The notes under the pieces were generated by a model. That model searched no databases, was not told where the DNA came from, and saw nothing but the letters and a program-made list of their open reading frames with translations. Of a stretch of 64,000 bases of DNA, positions 61,581-64,000 are shown one piece after another. The stretch's first letter is position 1; each line of letters opens with the position of its first letter. The DNA comes from an uncultured Mailhella sp. Lineage in GTDB: Bacteria > Desulfobacterota > Desulfovibrionia > Desulfovibrionales > Desulfovibrionaceae. The translations under genes and the position numbers were made by a program. The stretch spans positions 186,001 to 250,000 of the forward strand of contig CAJTRG010000001.1 in the NCBI GenBank assembly GCA_910578585.1, written 5' to 3'.

Positions 61581-63062
61581 TTAGTCTATACGCTGAGTTT
61601 GTTGTATTTGCTGCATTTTCTGTATGGGCTGTTTATGGTGCAGGTGCGGCATATGGTCGTGAATAACCTGCTTCCAGTGAGGATGTCCCATTTCTTCTGA
61701 TTCATCAAAGGAAGGCACATTACCTTCTTTTTTATACTTTTCCACAAGACGCAAAATAACCGGGCTCAGCAATAAAATACCAATCAGGTTTGGAATTGCC
61801 ATAAGCGCATTCGCACAGTCAGAAATAAGCCAAATAACGTCGAGTTGAGAAATTGCGCCAAGAGGAACTAAAATCACATAGATATAGCGGAAATACTTAA
61901 TGGATTTTTCACCGAATAAATAAATGCAGCAGCGTTCGCCGTAAAGGCTCCAGCTCAAAATGGTGGTAAAGGCAAAGAACAAGAGACAAACAGTAACAAT
62001 TTTATCCCCATGCGGAATGGCAAAGCTATAGGAAGCTGCAGCAAGTGTTGCGCCATTCAATTGTTCTGGGGAAGTCCACATGCCGGTAATAATAATGGTA
62101 AAGCCTGTCATGCTGCAAACAATGATAGTGGTAATAATGGTATCCAGCATACCAAAAATTGCCTGGTCAACAGCACATTTGTTCGTGGAGGCTGCATGGG
62201 CAATAGGTGCTGTACCAAGACCTGCTTCGTTGGAGAATACGCCGCGAGCCATACCATAACGGATAGCCAGCATAATGGTTGAGCCGGCAAAACCGCCCTG
62301 CACAGCAGTTCCGGTGAAAGCGTCTTCTACAATCATAGCAAGGACATCAAAGAATTTATCATAGAACATGATAAAGACTGTCACAGAGATTCCAATATAT
62401 AAAAATGCCATGAACGGCACAACTTTACTTGCAAATTCGCCGATACGCTTTACTCCGCCTAAAATAACAGCACCGGCAATAAAGAATAACGCTACAGCGG
62501 TATATTCAGAAGAAATATTGAAGCTGCCTTTGAGTGATTCAGCAATGGTATTGGATTGGATCATGTTTCCTGTACCAAAGCAGGCAAGAATACAGAAAGT
62601 ACAGAACATAATACTGAGAATTTTGAATTTAGGGCCAAGTCCGCGTTCAATGAAAAACATGGAACCGCCCACATAACTGCCATTAGCAGTTTTCTTGCGA
62701 TAATACACAGAAAGTAAAATTTCGCAGAATTTTGTGGTCATACCAACTAACGCGGTAATCCACATCCAAAAGAGAGCACCGGGGCCGCCCCAGAAAATAG
62801 CAGTCGCAACGCCGGCGATACTGCCTGTGCCGATAGTTCCGGCAAGGGCTGTCATTAACGCACTAAAAGGGGAGATTTCACCGGAACCGTCCCCTTTTTT
62901 GTTTCCACCCATAATATTTTTGAAGGCAAGCGGAATGTGGAAGAAAGTAAAAAATTTCAAGCTAACGGTTAAATAAAGACCTACACCAATAAGAAGAACC
63001 AGCATAACTGGTCCCCAAACAAAGCCACTTAAGGCACTCAAAAAGTTAATCACTGTTTCCAT
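61581..63062 (-). CDS. Alanine/glycine:cation symporter (AGCS family)
   Basis: A 493-residue sodium-coupled transporter with about 11 transmembrane helices. Family blocks seen are GTGSIAGVATAIFWGGPGALFWMW, GMARGVFSNEAGLGTAPIAHAAS and the C-terminal VIWLISDCANALMAIPNL. The last 40 residues are a His/Gln/Met-rich cytoplasmic tail (HHKQPIQKMQQIQQTQ), which is unusual. It could bind metal, but that is speculation. D- and L-alanine or glycine are the usual substrates. Confidence 0.93.
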   Translation of the reverse strand: METVINFLSALSGFVWGPVMLVLLIGVGLYLTVSLKFFTFFHIPLAFKNIMGGNKKGDGSGEISPFSALMTALAGTIGTGSIAGVATAIFWGGPGALFWMWITALVGMTTKFCEILLSVYYRKKTANGSYVGGSMFFIERGLGPKFKILSIMFCTFCILACFGTGNMIQSNTIAESLKGSFNISSEYTAVALFFIAGAVILGGVKRIGEFASKVVPFMAFLYIGISVTVFIMFYDKFFDVLAMIVEDAFTGTAVQGGFAGSTIMLAIRYGMARGVFSNEAGLGTAPIAHAASTNKCAVDQAIFGMLDTIITTIIVCSMTGFTIIITGMWTSPEQLNGATLAAASYSFAIPHGDKIVTVCLLFFAFTTILSWSLYGERCCIYLFGEKSIKYFRYIYVILVPLGAISQLDVIWLISDCANALMAIPNLIGILLLSPVILRLVEKYKKEGNVPSFDESEEMGHPHWKQVIHDHMPHLHHKQPIQKMQQIQQTQRID

Positions 63063-63612
63063 ATCGATCGTTTCCTAAAAAAATGTATTTCATTACTCAT
63101 AATGATAGCATGCAGTTAGAAAATCATTCAAGAAAAAATTTTTGATTTTCACGGTGCTGAAAAGAAAATTTTCTGTAATATGTTGGATTATCAAAAAAAT
63201 TAATTACTTTGTGAAAAAAAGGAGCAAGTCTAAAATGCAGTATTTTTTAAGTAATGCATGCATTATATGTGTATTTTGATAAATTTAGGCAATTTTTTGA
63301 ACTGAATTGCAAAAAGTCAAAAATAAAACATATGGAAATTATAATCAATATGAAAAATGATAACATGAGCATATTATTAATAAAATATTAAAATCGTGTT
63401 TATTGTAAAATTTTATGCTTAAAAGAGCCTTGTTATTCTTTTTTGTATATAAACAGTATGTTATGGAAAATATTTAGAGGATTGACTGCCAGCAAAAAGT
63501 ATTTCATAACTAAGTTATATTTGCATTGTTTAAAAAATGGTGCTTAAAAATTATTCTATTGATAAAAGTATTTGTATTAGTAAAAAAATTGTTAAAAATA
63601 GATGAGGTACGT
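63063..63612. other. 550-bp AT-rich intergenic region
   Basis: No ORF, RNA gene or strong hairpin is evident. It holds a perfect 14-bp palindrome TAATGCATGCATTA (63252-63265) and a possible promoter for the downstream gene (TTGATA 63559-63564, TAAAAA 63581-63586, 16-bp spacing). Confidence 0.4.
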
Positions 63613-64000
63613 ATGCAATATTGGCTTTTTAAAACAGAACCCTGTTGTTTTGGCATTGAGGATTTGAAGAAAGCAAAAAATCAAACAACATCCTGGGATG
63701 GTGTACGAAATTATCAAGCCCGCAATTTTATGAAATCCATGAAAAAGGGTGACTTGGGCTTTTTCTATCACAGCGGCAAAAATCCGGAAATTATTGGTGT
63801 GGTGGAAATTGTGAAAGAAGCCTATCCCGATCATACTGCCTGGGATATGTTCAATCAGCATTTTGACCCAAAATCTACCCCGGAAAAGCCCCTTTGGTTT
63901 ATGGTGGATGTAAAGCTTGTGGAAGAATTTAAAGAACCTGTTTCCAGAAAAGAGCTGTCTTCTGCCATGGAACTTGCCGGCATGGAACTTATGCGCCGGG
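63613..64000 (+). CDS. EVE-domain protein, cut by the window end
   Basis: The visible 129 codons read MQYWLFKTEPCCFGIEDL, then TSWDGVRNYQARNFMKSM, GDLGFFYHSGKNPEIIGVVEI, and PLWFMVDVKLVEEF. This is the EVE fold of thymocyte-nuclear-protein-1-like proteins, a PUA/YTH relative that binds modified bases in nucleic acid. GAGG lies 5 bp before ATG 63613. The frame runs open to the window edge, so about 20-30 residues are missing if it is of family length. Confidence 0.93.
   Translation, partial: MQYWLFKTEPCCFGIEDLKKAKNQTTSWDGVRNYQARNFMKSMKKGDLGFFYHSGKNPEIIGVVEIVKEAYPDHTAWDMFNQHFDPKSTPEKPLWFMVDVKLVEEFKEPVSRKELSSAMELAGMELMRR

Overview
This is an AT-rich bacterial chromosome window of ordinary core genes with high coding density. 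The gene set suggests an anaerobic, flagellated, diderm bacterium of the Desulfovibrionaceae type (Thermodesulfobacteriota). The evidence is a GlcD/GlcF-type lactate/glycolate dehydrogenase pair, AdhE, class III (oxygen-sensitive) ribonucleotide reductase, an AmrS-like radical SAM protein, a sigma-54 flagellar promoter, two bifunctional penicillin-binding proteins with a periplasmic alpha-2-macroglobulin, and a BepA-like protease. The taxonomic placement is inference from gene content; no rRNA is present. I see no CRISPR array, prophage, transposase or replication origin.

Layout. 0-13 kb: an unrecognised protein, sbcDC (DNA-end nuclease), a GntR/FCD regulator facing sbcDC across a perfect palindrome, formyl-THF cyclo-ligase, a phosphoesterase, an RNase E/G with a long basic N-terminal extension, a duplicated pair of small membrane zinc-ribbon proteins, and an anchored unknown protein. 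12.6-21 kb: ctpA, a divergent polysaccharide deacetylase, ndk, ssb, cysS, an M48 protease with TPRs, hslV, corA. 21-25.7 kb: a four-gene operon of FAD oxidase, Fe-S oxidoreductase, amrS and an Smr-domain protein. 25.8-36 kb: glpX-fabD, then alpha-2-macroglobulin-pbpC. 36.2-39.6 kb: a cobalamin riboswitch with an intrinsic terminator, then nrdD, a separate 58-residue glycyl-radical peptide, and nrdG. 39.6-45 kb (mostly minus): plsY, a PMT-like glycosyltransferase with acidic tails, a large lipoprotein, a HAD phosphatase. 45.4-51.3 kb: DUF1848, mutM, fliD, fliS. 51.4-58.7 kb: gatB, mrcA, a small unknown, ubiE/menG-like, two identical tRNA-Leu(GAG), an amino-acid ABC permease and ATPase. 58.8-64 kb: adhE behind a Rex-like operator, an AGCS alanine symporter, and an EVE-domain protein cut by the window end.

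The points most worth following are: the split class III ribonucleotide reductase under a B12 riboswitch; the Rex-type operator over the adhE promoter; the alpha-2-macroglobulin that has lost its thioester; the AT-hook-like tail on RNase E/G; and the enlarged FliD and FliS. None of these is a wholly new multi-gene system.
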